A stretch of DNA of 64,000 nt from JAQWCH01 sp050952725 (GCA_050952725.1 JBMNLN010000001.1:868001-932000); one strand, 5' to 3'. Positions 15,431 through 25,670 are shown, counted from the first letter of the stretch. Made by a program: numbers and translations. The notes: generated by a model not told the origin, from the letters alone.

Positions 15431-17803
15431 ATGAAAAACTATCGCTTCTTATTCACTTTTGATTACCTGATTATTCCGCCTTCAATGCGGCAAGTTTTAC
15501 TAAGGCTAAAAAATGAATATCCGCGTTCCAAGACCAAGTTCTTAACGAAGTCGGAACTTTTTGCGGCGCTTGATTTTGCATGGACGCCTGACTGTGAGAT
15601 TTTTCTATATGAAGAAAAAAAATATCACTGGAATTTCATTTTGACATTAAAGGACAGTTTACATTTTTTACTCGAGCCCGAAATCAAAACTACTAAAGTA
15701 AAAGATTTGATTTTTCTCAAAAAAGAGATGCAAAAACGCGGTCTTTTAGTTGATAACCCTTACATTCAACGACAATTAGCCGGTAAGCAAATCGGCGTGA
15801 TTGGCTATTTGAACGATGATTGTGAATTGGCTCTATTTGCGCATAAATTAAATACTGAATTTACTTTTATCCCTCTTCCAGAAGTTGTAAAGGAGCGCAA
15901 AGTCGCTCGCTTTGCTTTTGTTGAAGATGAAGTTGCGGCCTTTTTTAACCAACTCGGCGAGTTTGGTTGGACTAGTAATGCTGACTTAAAGCGCATTAAA
16001 CTTCTCACGCCAACATCAGAATATGATTTTTGGCTCCAGGCCTTCGCGCGCCTTTATCAAGTGCCAATTAACTTGAAAAGTGATACGAAATTAATCGCTC
16101 ATCCTCTGATTAAAAAGATGCTTGAGGACTTATCAGTTGGAGAAAAACCTGAAGATCAAATTGAAAAATTTATTGATTATCCCGAAATTCAAAGAGCAAT
16201 AATTAACACTTTGAATGATTATCCTGCGCATCGTTTTTGTAACTATCCAAATTTTTTAAAAGATATCTTTTCCACGATATCTCTACAAAATGAAGTCTAT
16301 GAAGAAGCGATTGAGCTTGTTGATGATTTTCTTTTGAGCGAAACGGAAACGCTGTTTGTGCTTGGGTTTAATGAAGATAATTTTCCACGAGTACAAAAGG
16401 ATGACTCTTACTTAAATGATGGGGAAAAAAGAAGTCTTGGACGTCTTACAAGCAAGGAGATTAATCTCGCAGAACGCGCATTTTTAGAAGAAAAAATCAA
16501 AGCGAGTCCTCATGTAATCTATTCATTTGCCGATAAAAGTAGTGATGGTCCCAAATTCGCTTCCAATCTAATCAAAAAACTTAATTTTACAACGATTGCA
16601 TATCCGCGATTTAAAAAACATTATTCGCCAATTTGGGCGCAACTCTACGGTTCAACGCTCGCTGATTTACATGATAAATACGGCGAAAATGCCCCGGAAC
16701 TTCCCTCTTATCAAAAGTTATTGCAGGAAGGGAATTACCGCAGTTATCAAAATCAATATCAAGTTCAACAAATGCTTACTTATGAGGGAACGCTTTGGCT
16801 ATCCTATTCAAAAGTTAATACTTTTTTTCAATGCCCTTTTCATTATTATCTCGACTATATCCTCAAAATTGGCACGTCTGAAGATTCGTTTAATCTTAAA
16901 ATCGGATACTTAATCCATCGTTTTTTGCAAAGACATGTGGAAAACCCTGGGCTTGACTATGACGAAGTATTTGATGAATTAGTTCAACAATATGATTTCA
17001 CCCTGGAAGAGAAAATGTTTCTCCCCCAGATTAAGCATAAGTTTTCTTTTGCATATGATTTTATTAAAAAACATGAAGCGGTAATCGTCACTAAAAAAAG
17101 CCTTGCAGAAAAAAGATTTGAGATTAAACTCAAGCCCAATCTAATCATCAATGGGGCGATCGATCGCACTTTTGTTTTGCCTTTCGACGAAAAAGAACTC
17201 TATGTGGTAATTGATTATAAAACGGGAAAAGCAACTTATAACGAAAAACATCTGCCTTATGGTCAATCTTTACAACTTCCGACTTATGCATTATTGCTAT
17301 CGGAATCTACCGAATTCGCCACTGGCGAAGTCATCGGTCTTTATATTCAAAACGTGCTTGATCTGAAAGTTGGTTTTGATGCGAATAAAACCGAGGAAGA
17401 ATATTATCAAAATGTTTATCACTACGTGGGAATTTCAGTTGCTGACCTCGATAAACTCCAACTTTTCGATCCGACCTATGAAAAATCACAATACATCAAA
17501 TCACTTCAAATGAAAAAAGGTGGCGGATTCTATAAAAATTCAATTGTTAAATCAAGTGAAGAGTTGCAAAGTTTAGCGGAAATTGCGCGGGATAAATTCC
17601 TCATAGCTGAAAGGGAAATTCGCCAATTTAATTTTCCGATTTCACCTTTGAAAATCGGCAGTAACGTCGATGCTTGTAAACTTTGTCCCTATCGCAATAT
17701 TTGCTATCGCAAGTCAAGTGATTATCGCCTGATTACTTTGGGTGAAGAACAAAAGGATGAGATTGATACACTAGAAAGCAGGGGAGAAAACGATGGGGAT
17801 TAA
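15431..17803 (+). CDS. addB: AddB-like subunit of the helicase-exonuclease
   Basis: 790 aa, much shorter than B. subtilis AddB (about 1,160). It has the iron-sulphur nuclease layout of AddB: C468 in FFQCPFHYYL, then C749-x2-C752-x5-C758 at the C-terminus, flanking a RecB-type nuclease with GYLIHRFLQ, VVIDYKTGKA and QLPTYALLL. The N-terminal half resembles a helicase fold, but I see no Walker A, so ATP-driven movement would rest on AddA. Overlaps addA by 11 bp. A TGA-TAAACT extended -10 lies 9 nt before the ATG and no Shine-Dalgarno is seen. Confidence 0.85.
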   Translation: MKNYRFLFTFDYLIIPPSMRQVLLRLKNEYPRSKTKFLTKSELFAALDFAWTPDCEIFLYEEKKYHWNFILTLKDSLHFLLEPEIKTTKVKDLIFLKKEMQKRGLLVDNPYIQRQLAGKQIGVIGYLNDDCELALFAHKLNTEFTFIPLPEVVKERKVARFAFVEDEVAAFFNQLGEFGWTSNADLKRIKLLTPTSEYDFWLQAFARLYQVPINLKSDTKLIAHPLIKKMLEDLSVGEKPEDQIEKFIDYPEIQRAIINTLNDYPAHRFCNYPNFLKDIFSTISLQNEVYEEAIELVDDFLLSETETLFVLGFNEDNFPRVQKDDSYLNDGEKRSLGRLTSKEINLAERAFLEEKIKASPHVIYSFADKSSDGPKFASNLIKKLNFTTIAYPRFKKHYSPIWAQLYGSTLADLHDKYGENAPELPSYQKLLQEGNYRSYQNQYQVQQMLTYEGTLWLSYSKVNTFFQCPFHYYLDYILKIGTSEDSFNLKIGYLIHRFLQRHVENPGLDYDEVFDELVQQYDFTLEEKMFLPQIKHKFSFAYDFIKKHEAVIVTKKSLAEKRFEIKLKPNLIINGAIDRTFVLPFDEKELYVVIDYKTGKATYNEKHLPYGQSLQLPTYALLLSESTEFATGEVIGLYIQNVLDLKVGFDANKTEEEYYQNVYHYVGISVADLDKLQLFDPTYEKSQYIKSLQMKKGGGFYKNSIVKSSEELQSLAEIARDKFLIAEREIRQFNFPISPLKIGSNVDACKLCPYRNICYRKSSDYRLITLGEEQKDEIDTLESRGENDGD

Positions 17804-20800
17804 GTTTACGCCCGCGCAAGAAAAAGCCATTATTTCCGAAGGACAAAACATCCTGGTGAGCGCTGGTGCTGGCAGTGGTAAAACCGCGGTTTTAACTGAA
17901 CGTGTTTTTCGTCTTTTGACCGAAAAGCACATCCCGATTGAACATCTGTTAGTGCTCACCTTTACTAGAGCTGCTGCCCATGAAATGAAGAAGCGGATTA
18001 AAGCGCGTTTACAAACCGAAGCCACAAAAGAACTTGCCCAGGAAATCGATAATGCCTTAATTACGACTTTCGATGCTTTTGCCTCCTATCTTGTGCGAAA
18101 ATATCACTACCATCTTGGTCTTCATCCCCAAATTGATAATCTTGATGAAACCTTTGTCAAAATTCTTCGCGAGCAGTTTTTCGCTGAGATTCGCAATGAG
18201 TATTATGAAAAAAATGACCCGCGTTTTGCTGCGCTAATTAATCAATACACGGTTAGAGATGCAAGTCAATTATGGGATTTGGTCTATCGTTTTGATGCGG
18301 AAATTGATAAGCGCATCGATGGAGATGCATATCTCAATCATTACATGGACGATCATTTTTCTAATCAGTTTTTTGAACAAGCCTATCAAAAATATTTAGA
18401 TATCGCTAGTGAATGCATAGAGGAGATTAATGATTATCTGACTTTAATTTCAGAAGAAGTTCACCAGAGAGTTTTACGCGCCTTCTTTGCCGGTTTTATT
18501 AACGATGCTGATCTTGAGGATACATTAAAAAAACTTCACCATTATGAAGAGCGCTTCCCAACCAAAAAACCAAGTTACAATGAGGAAGATAAACTTCTCC
18601 ATGATCAGATTAAAAGCGTCTATTTAGAGTTGAAGGAACTCGCCGATTTTGGCAGTAAAGCAGAGATTAAACAACATTACTTTCAAACTCAAGAACATGT
18701 CGCGATGATTGTCGAACTGACGAGCAAGCTGCGCGAGAAAATGACCGCTTATAAGAAAAAACATCAAGTCTTTACATTTAGTGATATTGCCAAGATGGCA
18801 ATGCAGTTACTTGATTATGAGCAAGTCATTGGGGAATTACGGAGTCAATTGCGATATATCATCATTGATGAATATCAAGACACTTCCGATTTACAAGAAG
18901 CTCTCTTACAAAAATTAGCCGATAACAACCTCTATATGGTCGGCGATATTAAACAGAGCATTTATCGCTTCCGGAATGCGAATAGTGATATTTTCCAACA
19001 GAAGTATTTGAGTTACCAAGATGGGCGAAAAGGACTAGTTGTTGATATGAACGAAAACTTCCGTTCCCGTCGCGAAGTATTAGCGGATATCAATTCGCTT
19101 TTTGGCGAATTGATGAGTCTTCGGTATGGCGGAGCGGATTATCGTCGACAACATCAGATTGTATTTGGCAATCAAGCTTATGAAGACCCAGAAAAGGGAA
19201 AACTCAATCAGAGTCGCCGCACACAGGTGCTCTTATATGATGCAAGCAACAAGGCTGCTAATGACAAAAAACTAACTACTGCCCAAAAAGAAGCATTGAT
19301 CATCGCCCGTGAAATCAAACGATTAATTGATAGTCAATTTCTCATCTACGATCATAAGGCCCAAAAGAAGCGGCCAGTAACTTATCAAGATATTGCAATT
19401 CTGGTTGATCGGCGGGTATCGTTCACCACTTATCAACAAATTTTGGAAAGTTTTTATATTCCGCTAAAAGTTCATCAAGACCGTGAGATTATGACTGCGG
19501 AAGCTAACCAAGTACTCCAATCTCTGGTGCGTCTAATCGTCCAACTAGAAGAGAGTGAAGATGATAGTCCCATCTTACGTCATCACTTCTTGAGCGTCGC
19601 CCGAAGTTACCTATTGCAACTGCCAGATGACATTACTTATCATCTTCTTACAGAAGAGGATGGAAAGAAATATTTAACTCATCCCTTGATGTTAAAAATA
19701 AAAAGATTCACCGAAAAGACTAGGGATTGGCCATTGAAATCGCGTATAACTCAGTTAATTTTTGAATTTGATTTAATCGAAAAACTTCCCTTAATCGGGG
19801 ATGTCCAAGTTAACTTATATCTTTTTGAAGAATTAGTTGCTACTGCTGGCACCTTAGAAAAACTCGGCTTTACTTTGAAAGATTTTAGTGAATTTTTCAT
19901 CGCGATTATCGAGACAGAACAAAAATTTGAAATTAGTGATCATCTCGCCCCGCAAAACGCAGTGCAATTGATGACTATTCATAAGTCAAAAGGGTTAGAA
20001 TTTCCAGTCGTCTTTTACTGTGGACTTAGTTCAAGGTTTAACTTTAGAGATTTTCAAGGCAGTTTTCTAGTCGATAGCGACTATGGCGTGATTTTACCGT
20101 CTCCAGAAAATCCTTCTCAGCCTAACTTATTTAAACTCTTAATCGCCAATAAGGAAAAAGTGGCCTTCATCTCCGAGCAAATTCGCTTACTTTATGTGGC
20201 CTTAACAAGAGCGAGGGAACAGATATATTTAGTCTTACCGACTCCAAAGGAAGGCTTTGCTAAACCGATTATCAAATGTAGTTCCTTTGCCCATCTCCTC
20301 TATGGGTGGACGGAGTTGGATAAACGGGTTGTACAGGTGGGAAATCTCGTTCTTCCCGATACGATTGCACCTTCTGATTTACCAAAGGTGACCGTAACTC
20401 CGATTGCCGTGAAGAACTACCAGTTTGAATTCACAAAGAAAGAAACAACATCATTTGCGAAGATGATTGCTCTTGAGGTTGAGCAAACTATCTTGGCAGT
20501 GGGAGAAAGACTACATTACTTCCTTAGTTTGATTAATTGGGACATTCGCGATGCTTCTTTTATTGAAAATGACAAGGAACGACGAATAATTAATCGTCTC
20601 CTTAACCTTTCTATCTTTGATGGACTTAAAGATAAAGAAGTTTACACGGAGTACGAATTCTATGATTTAGATACGCAAAAGGTCGGAATTATCGACTTCT
20701 TTGCCTTGCTTAAAGATAAAATTATCCTCGTTGATTTTAAATTGGCCAATATTGCTGATTCTGCCTACGATCAACAGGTCACGAAATACGCTCAATATTT

Positions 20801-20894
20801 AAAGAAGATGTTTAATTTACCTATTGAAGCCTATCTCGTAAGTATTAATCAGGCGGAATTCCGGCAAGTAGCACTTCCTCCAGATATTGTTTAA
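17793..20894 (+). CDS. addA: AddA, ATP-dependent helicase/nuclease subunit A
   Basis: 1,033 aa, UvrD/Rep-type helicase fused to a RecB nuclease domain; processes double-strand DNA ends for recombination. Walker A is SAGAGSGKT (K30); FTRAAAHEM, IIDEYQDTSDLQ, GDIKQSIYRFRNA, MTIHKSKGLEF and LYVALTRAREQ are the helicase motifs. The C-terminal nuclease has ILVDFKLAN with the preceding IIDFFAL. Somewhat shorter than B. subtilis AddA (about 1,230). Start overlaps addB; GGGGAG precedes the ATG. Confidence 0.95.
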   Translation: MGIKFTPAQEKAIISEGQNILVSAGAGSGKTAVLTERVFRLLTEKHIPIEHLLVLTFTRAAAHEMKKRIKARLQTEATKELAQEIDNALITTFDAFASYLVRKYHYHLGLHPQIDNLDETFVKILREQFFAEIRNEYYEKNDPRFAALINQYTVRDASQLWDLVYRFDAEIDKRIDGDAYLNHYMDDHFSNQFFEQAYQKYLDIASECIEEINDYLTLISEEVHQRVLRAFFAGFINDADLEDTLKKLHHYEERFPTKKPSYNEEDKLLHDQIKSVYLELKELADFGSKAEIKQHYFQTQEHVAMIVELTSKLREKMTAYKKKHQVFTFSDIAKMAMQLLDYEQVIGELRSQLRYIIIDEYQDTSDLQEALLQKLADNNLYMVGDIKQSIYRFRNANSDIFQQKYLSYQDGRKGLVVDMNENFRSRREVLADINSLFGELMSLRYGGADYRRQHQIVFGNQAYEDPEKGKLNQSRRTQVLLYDASNKAANDKKLTTAQKEALIIAREIKRLIDSQFLIYDHKAQKKRPVTYQDIAILVDRRVSFTTYQQILESFYIPLKVHQDREIMTAEANQVLQSLVRLIVQLEESEDDSPILRHHFLSVARSYLLQLPDDITYHLLTEEDGKKYLTHPLMLKIKRFTEKTRDWPLKSRITQLIFEFDLIEKLPLIGDVQVNLYLFEELVATAGTLEKLGFTLKDFSEFFIAIIETEQKFEISDHLAPQNAVQLMTIHKSKGLEFPVVFYCGLSSRFNFRDFQGSFLVDSDYGVILPSPENPSQPNLFKLLIANKEKVAFISEQIRLLYVALTRAREQIYLVLPTPKEGFAKPIIKCSSFAHLLYGWTELDKRVVQVGNLVLPDTIAPSDLPKVTVTPIAVKNYQFEFTKKETTSFAKMIALEVEQTILAVGERLHYFLSLINWDIRDASFIENDKERRIINRLLNLSIFDGLKDKEVYTEYEFYDLDTQKVGIIDFFALLKDKIILVDFKLANIADSAYDQQVTKYAQYLKKMFNLPIEAYLVSINQAEFRQVALPPDIV

Positions 20895-20895
20895 A

Positions 20896-22038
20896 ATGAG
20901 AAAGATGAAAGAGAACAAGCATCGCCTTACTCCCATGGAGAAAGAAAAATTTCTTCAACTGATTGAAGGATTACAACTTCCTGAATCCTTTGATATTAAC
21001 TTCATCTATGAAATGTATGAGACGGTGCTCGAGGGATTAGGCGAAGTCGAGCAAAAAAGTGACCTTCTTCGAATGGAAATCGTCGATCATCCTAAGATTG
21101 TCTATTATTTGCTGGGCGAACATTATTACTATACATTTGGGGTTCAACCGCCGAAAGTCGCTGAACTATTAACGAATACCCAATATCAATCTTTCCTTTT
21201 AAGTAGTGCCTTGGATAAATACTTAACCAACGGACACCTCGAATATAAATTGGCTCAGCAATATTCGCCTTTTTCTCCCCCGATATCGACCTTGGAACTC
21301 TACTTAAATTTCACCCTTGGCATCCTCACTCGCTTCAAGAAGAGGGAACCAACTAAAACATTAATTGTCGATACCATGACCAAAGCTTTAACTTTAGGTA
21401 AGGGAATAATCAACCTCTTGAAAGACGGTTTTGAAACTGAGGCCTTCGCCATCTGGCGCACCTTACATGAAACGGAGTGCGTTTTAATTCTGCTTGATCG
21501 CTATCAAACTCCCGCAATCCAAGCTTATCTAACCCACTTAAATTATGGTCTTGCATTTCGCGGGGGAATCACGGATAAAGAAAAAAACGATCAAGTCTTT
21601 GCGCAAATCAAAGAGAAAATGCGCGAGCACGGCTTAAAGAGCAAGGACATGAAACGCTTTATCGAATATGGTTGGCTTTACGACATTCCAGGAATTGATT
21701 TTTCGACTGATTACAAACTCAACTTCCGCGATGGTTTAGAAAAAGTTGCGGGATTAAGCGCCTATAGTCGCAACTACGAAATGGCTAGTGAAGTCGCTCA
21801 CTCTTCCCCATTATTAATTTATGCTAAAGATACGTTTTTTGGTTCGATTGCTCTAATTAATCTCTACGAATCCTTCTTCCGAATTGAAGAAATCTTCCGC
21901 AAAGTCTACCTTTCAGCGGCTTCTGATTTGGAAAAACGACAATATGATTTAATGCGTCGGATTTATTCAGGCAGTATGAAGGTGATTCATGAGCGCGAAG
22001 TCAAAAAATACTTGCGAAAATTCGGTAAAAGAAAATAG
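20896..22038 (+). CDS. DUF5677-like protein
   Basis: 380 aa, soluble and mostly helical. The segment GFETEAFAIWRTLHETECVLILL matches my memory of DUF5677 proteins, which have no established function. The ATG at 20896 lies 1 nt after the addA stop, with another ATG three codons on; no strong ribosome binding site is visible, suggesting translational coupling to addA. A strong terminator follows, so it is the last gene of the addBA transcript. A role in repair is suggested only by position. Confidence 0.6.
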   Translation: MRKMKENKHRLTPMEKEKFLQLIEGLQLPESFDINFIYEMYETVLEGLGEVEQKSDLLRMEIVDHPKIVYYLLGEHYYYTFGVQPPKVAELLTNTQYQSFLLSSALDKYLTNGHLEYKLAQQYSPFSPPISTLELYLNFTLGILTRFKKREPTKTLIVDTMTKALTLGKGIINLLKDGFETEAFAIWRTLHETECVLILLDRYQTPAIQAYLTHLNYGLAFRGGITDKEKNDQVFAQIKEKMREHGLKSKDMKRFIEYGWLYDIPGIDFSTDYKLNFRDGLEKVAGLSAYSRNYEMASEVAHSSPLLIYAKDTFFGSIALINLYESFFRIEEIFRKVYLSAASDLEKRQYDLMRRIYSGSMKVIHEREVKKYLRKFGKRK

Positions 22039-22051
22039 AAACATGGCAAGG

Positions 22052-22089
22052 AAAAAGACCCGCGATTTGACTTAAATACGGGTCTTTTT
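22052..22089. terminator. Bidirectional terminator between the addBA operon and the nucleoside kinase gene
   Basis: AAAAAGACCCG (22052-22062) pairs with CGGGTCTTTTT (22079-22089) across a 16 nt loop. The A run and T run let it work for both converging transcripts. Confidence 0.85.
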
Positions 22090-22107
22090 AAGTGTTTTTT
22101 TAATCAA

Positions 22108-23751
22108 TTAAACGTCTTGGAAACAACTGCCACCTAGAAATTCTTTCATTAAGGAATTTGAAGGAACCCAATTGTCATCCATATCGACAAAATATTTTAG
22201 CAGCCGCAAGAGACGTTCGGCCGTGATAAAGAAGGGGGATTCATAACCGATATTTCTCAATGTCGGCATGGCGACTTTCCGCATGATGGGAAGTTCATAA
22301 GGAAGGATCGAGTTGTAGACAAAATCCGCACCTTCTTGATAGGGATAAATCCATTTAAACTCCCCCTTACGCACACTTGACCACATCGACATCGTCAATT
22401 CTGCGGGAGCATTCCTAAACTTCAGATCGCGGACTAAACGCCGTAAAAGCCGTAAGTCGGTCAATGAAACCGGATTGTGGTTGTCAATGTTGATCTGGGC
22501 TTGGGGTGAAATATAGATTTTGAATTTTTGGTGTTTGGGAATTAGCGAAGTCAGTTGTTCATTTAAGGCGTGGATTCCTTCGACGATAATCGGCTCACCT
22601 TCGGGAATTTTTAAGGTTCGACCAGGAATTCGCGTTCCCAGTTTGAAATCAAAAGATGGCAGATGAACCTCATCACCGTTGATCAAATCGAGCATATTTT
22701 GATTGAAGAGATCAATGTCGAGCGCATAGATTGTTTCCAAGTCGGGTTCGCCATTTTCATCAAGAGGTGCATCACGACGCGGAAGATAATAGTCATCTAA
22801 GGAAATGCGAATCGGACTTAATCCCCGTGACATCAGTTCAATTCGCAACCGATTAGCAAAGGTAGTTTTGCCAGAACTCGAAGGACCAGCGATACAGATA
22901 AGACGGACTCCATGACCATTATTGATGATCATATCACCCAGTTCGACTAGCATCCGATTATGGGTCGCTTCGGCGATATTGATTAAATCGACTGTCCGAC
23001 CTTGCAAGATATAATCGTTAATGGATGAGATATTATCGGTCCCGAGGACTTTGGCAGTTTTATAAGCTTCTTTTAAGGTGTGACCATAAGTGGGAGCATC
23101 TTCAAAGAGCGGGATTTGCCCTCCGGCCTCCGCGCGGGGATATTGGATGATGATTCCAGGAGAGTAGAGAATCAAGTTGTAGCGTTTTAAAAAGCCAGTG
23201 GAAGGCACCATATAACCGTACATATAGTTGAGATAACCATCGCAATCGTAGAAGTGGACAGTCTTTTCAGGGCGGTATTTTAAAATCGCTAATTTGTCTT
23301 GAAAGCCTCGCTCGATATAGATTTGACGGGCCTCATCATTGGGGACAACTTTGCGGATGAAGGGAATGTTCTTTTCGATAAGGCGATCCATTTCCTCTTT
23401 TAGTTCGTTGAACAAAGTACGGTCGACGACGATGTTTGGCTCAAGGATATGCATAAAAATCGAGCGCGATACATTGTAGGAAAAGCGTATCTCATAATCA
23501 GGGCGAATATTATTCATCGCCATCGCGATTAAGTATCGCAACGATGTTTCATAAACGCGAATCGCCTCGCTATCGTTAGCATCTAAAAATTCGATTTCCG
23601 CATCAAAGTAAACTTCATAAGTCAATTCGCGAATACGATTATTGACCTTGGCACAGATAATCGATTGATGGTTGGACGGCAGCAGATCGAGCAAGCGAAC
23701 TTTATGTTCAAATTCCTTTTCTTGCCCAAGAAATTTCAATACAAAACTCAT
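22108..23751 (-). CDS. Uridine-kinase-like nucleoside kinase with threonyl-tRNA-synthetase-like N-terminus
   Basis: 547 aa. The C-terminal half is a phosphoribulokinase/uridine kinase domain: P-loop GPSSSGKTT near residue 289, ISLDDYYLPRRDAPLDENGE, DFKLGTR and EGIHALN. The N-terminal half has a TGS-like start and a region resembling the editing domain of threonyl-tRNA synthetase, the standard layout of this Firmicute family. It probably phosphorylates a nucleoside; the substrate is unproven. AGAGGAAA precedes the ATG. Confidence 0.88.
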   Translation of the reverse strand: MSFVLKFLGQEKEFEHKVRLLDLLPSNHQSIICAKVNNRIRELTYEVYFDAEIEFLDANDSEAIRVYETSLRYLIAMAMNNIRPDYEIRFSYNVSRSIFMHILEPNIVVDRTLFNELKEEMDRLIEKNIPFIRKVVPNDEARQIYIERGFQDKLAILKYRPEKTVHFYDCDGYLNYMYGYMVPSTGFLKRYNLILYSPGIIIQYPRAEAGGQIPLFEDAPTYGHTLKEAYKTAKVLGTDNISSINDYILQGRTVDLINIAEATHNRMLVELGDMIINNGHGVRLICIAGPSSSGKTTFANRLRIELMSRGLSPIRISLDDYYLPRRDAPLDENGEPDLETIYALDIDLFNQNMLDLINGDEVHLPSFDFKLGTRIPGRTLKIPEGEPIIVEGIHALNEQLTSLIPKHQKFKIYISPQAQINIDNHNPVSLTDLRLLRRLVRDLKFRNAPAELTMSMWSSVRKGEFKWIYPYQEGADFVYNSILPYELPIMRKVAMPTLRNIGYESPFFITAERLLRLLKYFVDMDDNWVPSNSLMKEFLGGSCFQDV

Positions 23752-23900
23752 ATGATATGTTTCCTCTAAATTCTATGTGTTGTGGTGTAATTCTACCAAG
23801 TGCCCGCCTTTCTTGCAACTAAATCTCTCGGCGATCAAATGCAATTTATTATTTAAGTAGTCTGAATCGAGGATTTCTTGCAACTTGACCAAATAAAAAA

Positions 23901-23909
23901 TGTTATAAT
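23901..23909 (+). promoter_or_regulatory. Extended -10 promoter of the MscS gene
   Basis: TGT followed by a perfect TATAAT. Possible -35 boxes TTGACC and TTGCAA lie 13 and 20 nt upstream, neither at ideal spacing, so the extended -10 probably carries recognition. Leader of about 25 nt with GAGG 7 nt before the ATG. Confidence 0.65.
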
Positions 23910-23941
23910 AACGACGATTTAAGATAAGTTGAGGCAAAGTT

Positions 23942-24796
23942 ATGAAAGTTTTATCCGCTGTATCTGATTATTTCGCCAATTTATGGGAGCAGATTAAGAC
24001 CTTTTTTACCAATAATGGCTCTGAGATTATCACGCGAACCTTTTTTGCAATTTTAGCAATTGTCGTCGGTCATTATCTAATTAAACTCCTGATCTATATT
24101 CTCCGAAAAGCCCTAAAGATCAATGATAAACGCGTCGATCGTTCGGCCCGGGCCTTCTTGATTAATCTGCTCAAGTTAGTTTTGCGGATTTTGCTCGTGC
24201 TTTTAGTCCTTTCGATTATTAAAGTTGATCTCACAGGTTTAGCAACGATCATTTCGGCTGCTGTCTTAGCTATTGGGCTTTCGGTTCAAGATGTCATCTC
24301 CAATTTCGCAAGTGGAGTCATCATCTTAACGACCAAGCCATTCTTAACGGGGCAGTGGGTGGAAATTGATGGGGCCAGTGGCAGTGTCGAAAGCGTCGGG
24401 ATGCTCACGACTACCTTGGTGACCATCGATCAACAATTAGTAGTGATCCCCAATAAAGCAGTCGTTAATTCAAAGATTAAAAATTATCACATGAAGCCGA
24501 CGCGAAGGGCAAATATTACACTCGATTTCCCCTTTGATGTCGATGTCGAACAAGTACGTTCAATCGCCATGGAGTTAATCAACGCTGAAGAGCGAATTTT
24601 AAGTGCCCCCGCACCGATGGTCGTCGTTGCCACCTTGACGGACCTCGGGGTCGGAATTAGCATTCGTTTCTATGTCCCAACTGGTGATTACTGGAACGTC
24701 TACTTTAAATACAATGAGGACTTAATTGGCGCTCTAAAGAAGGCTAACATCATCGCTTTATATCGAACTTATCAACTTGAAGTCACCAATAAATAA
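23942..24796 (+). CDS. MscS-family mechanosensitive channel
   Basis: 284 aa, close to E. coli MscS. Three transmembrane segments lie at about residues 30-55, 68-92 and 95-125; the last carries the Gly/Ala-rich pore helix (AVLAIGLSVQDVISNFASGVIIL). The beta domain follows with PFLTGQWVEIDG and VVIPNKAVVNSKIKN, then the C-terminal alpha/beta domain. It opens under membrane tension to release solutes after osmotic downshock. Monocistronic between its own promoter and terminator. Confidence 0.95.
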   Translation: MKVLSAVSDYFANLWEQIKTFFTNNGSEIITRTFFAILAIVVGHYLIKLLIYILRKALKINDKRVDRSARAFLINLLKLVLRILLVLLVLSIIKVDLTGLATIISAAVLAIGLSVQDVISNFASGVIILTTKPFLTGQWVEIDGASGSVESVGMLTTTLVTIDQQLVVIPNKAVVNSKIKNYHMKPTRRANITLDFPFDVDVEQVRSIAMELINAEERILSAPAPMVVVATLTDLGVGISIRFYVPTGDYWNVYFKYNEDLIGALKKANIIALYRTYQLEVTNK

Positions 24797-24810
24797 ATGA
24801 TGTATTCACC

Positions 24811-24841
24811 AAAAAGCCGGCAAAACATTGCCGGTTTTTTT
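24811..24841. terminator. Bidirectional terminator after the MscS gene
   Basis: CCGGCAA, loop AACA, TTGCCGG, with a T run after it and an A run before it. Serves the MscS gene and the converging lipoprotein gene. Confidence 0.9.
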
Positions 24842-24857
24842 ATGACATTTATTATGA

Positions 24858-25664
24858 CTATCCGAATAAAGTGATAAATGAAGAGCTGTTTTCGCCATTA
24901 AAAGATAGGTTAATGCGCTTGCCATCGACCGCATAATTAAGACATGCTCCTTGCGCTAAATCGAGTGCATAAGTGGTACTTAGTTCATTTTGAAGTTCGA
25001 ATGCAAGATAGTTCCAATCGATGAAGTAAAACTTTTCTCGCCGACTTAAAACCGGTTTGAGCGAGTTGAAAAGTGCGCTGGCGTTTTCTTTTTGATAATC
25101 GAGGAAGAAGAGATAGTTTTCCTCTTCAAAAAGCGAGTTGATATTTGTCGGCGGAAAGACATAATTGATTGAGCTTTTCCTCGTATAACCATCAATTAAG
25201 TTTTTCACTTGGAGATAACTGCGCAAACGACTACTTCCTATATGGTCATAGCGAATTTGTCCTGCTTGATAAAAAAGGATTGTCGGTGTTCCTAAAAACT
25301 CATAAACACCCTCATAATGCTTCGCCAACTGCGATGCAATGGCATAATCGGTCACATCGAGATAATAGATTAGCGCTTTGCTTTTAGCGATATATTCGCG
25401 GATGGCTGTCCCAGCAAATTGACAATCACTACAATAGCGTTCGTCTTGACCGACATAGAGGATGAAGTCCTCCTTACCCGCTTCAAGGATCGGAAGATGA
25501 GCAAGGGGAATTACCACGGCATAATCAGTAATTGGTTGATTCTCATAATTATTACTAAGTGCGGGGACTCCGTAATGAAAGGGGAGATAAATGCGGTCTT
25601 TTTCCGCGATTCCGCAACTAGTAAGTAAGGAGCTAAATAGGATAAGGCTTATTGTTTTTTTCAT
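24858..25664 (-). CDS. Thioredoxin-like lipoprotein
   Basis: 268 aa. A hydrophobic signal (residues 4-16) ends in the lipobox LTSC with Cys17, so the mature protein should be lipid-anchored outside the membrane. A thioredoxin-like fold is suggested by a strand (FILYVG), a redox pair C78-S-D-C81 and a cis-Pro segment GTPTILFY, followed by a poorly conserved C-terminal half. The ATG is chosen because it starts the signal peptide and lies exactly 6 nt after TGT-TATAAT; there is no Shine-Dalgarno. Longer in-frame starts are rejected. Role in extracytoplasmic thiol exchange is inferred. Confidence 0.75.
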   Translation of the reverse strand: MKKTISLILFSSLLTSCGIAEKDRIYLPFHYGVPALSNNYENQPITDYAVVIPLAHLPILEAGKEDFILYVGQDERYCSDCQFAGTAIREYIAKSKALIYYLDVTDYAIASQLAKHYEGVYEFLGTPTILFYQAGQIRYDHIGSSRLRSYLQVKNLIDGYTRKSSINYVFPPTNINSLFEEENYLFFLDYQKENASALFNSLKPVLSRREKFYFIDWNYLAFELQNELSTTYALDLAQGACLNYAVDGKRINLSFNGENSSSFITLFG

Positions 25665-25670
25665 GCGCTT

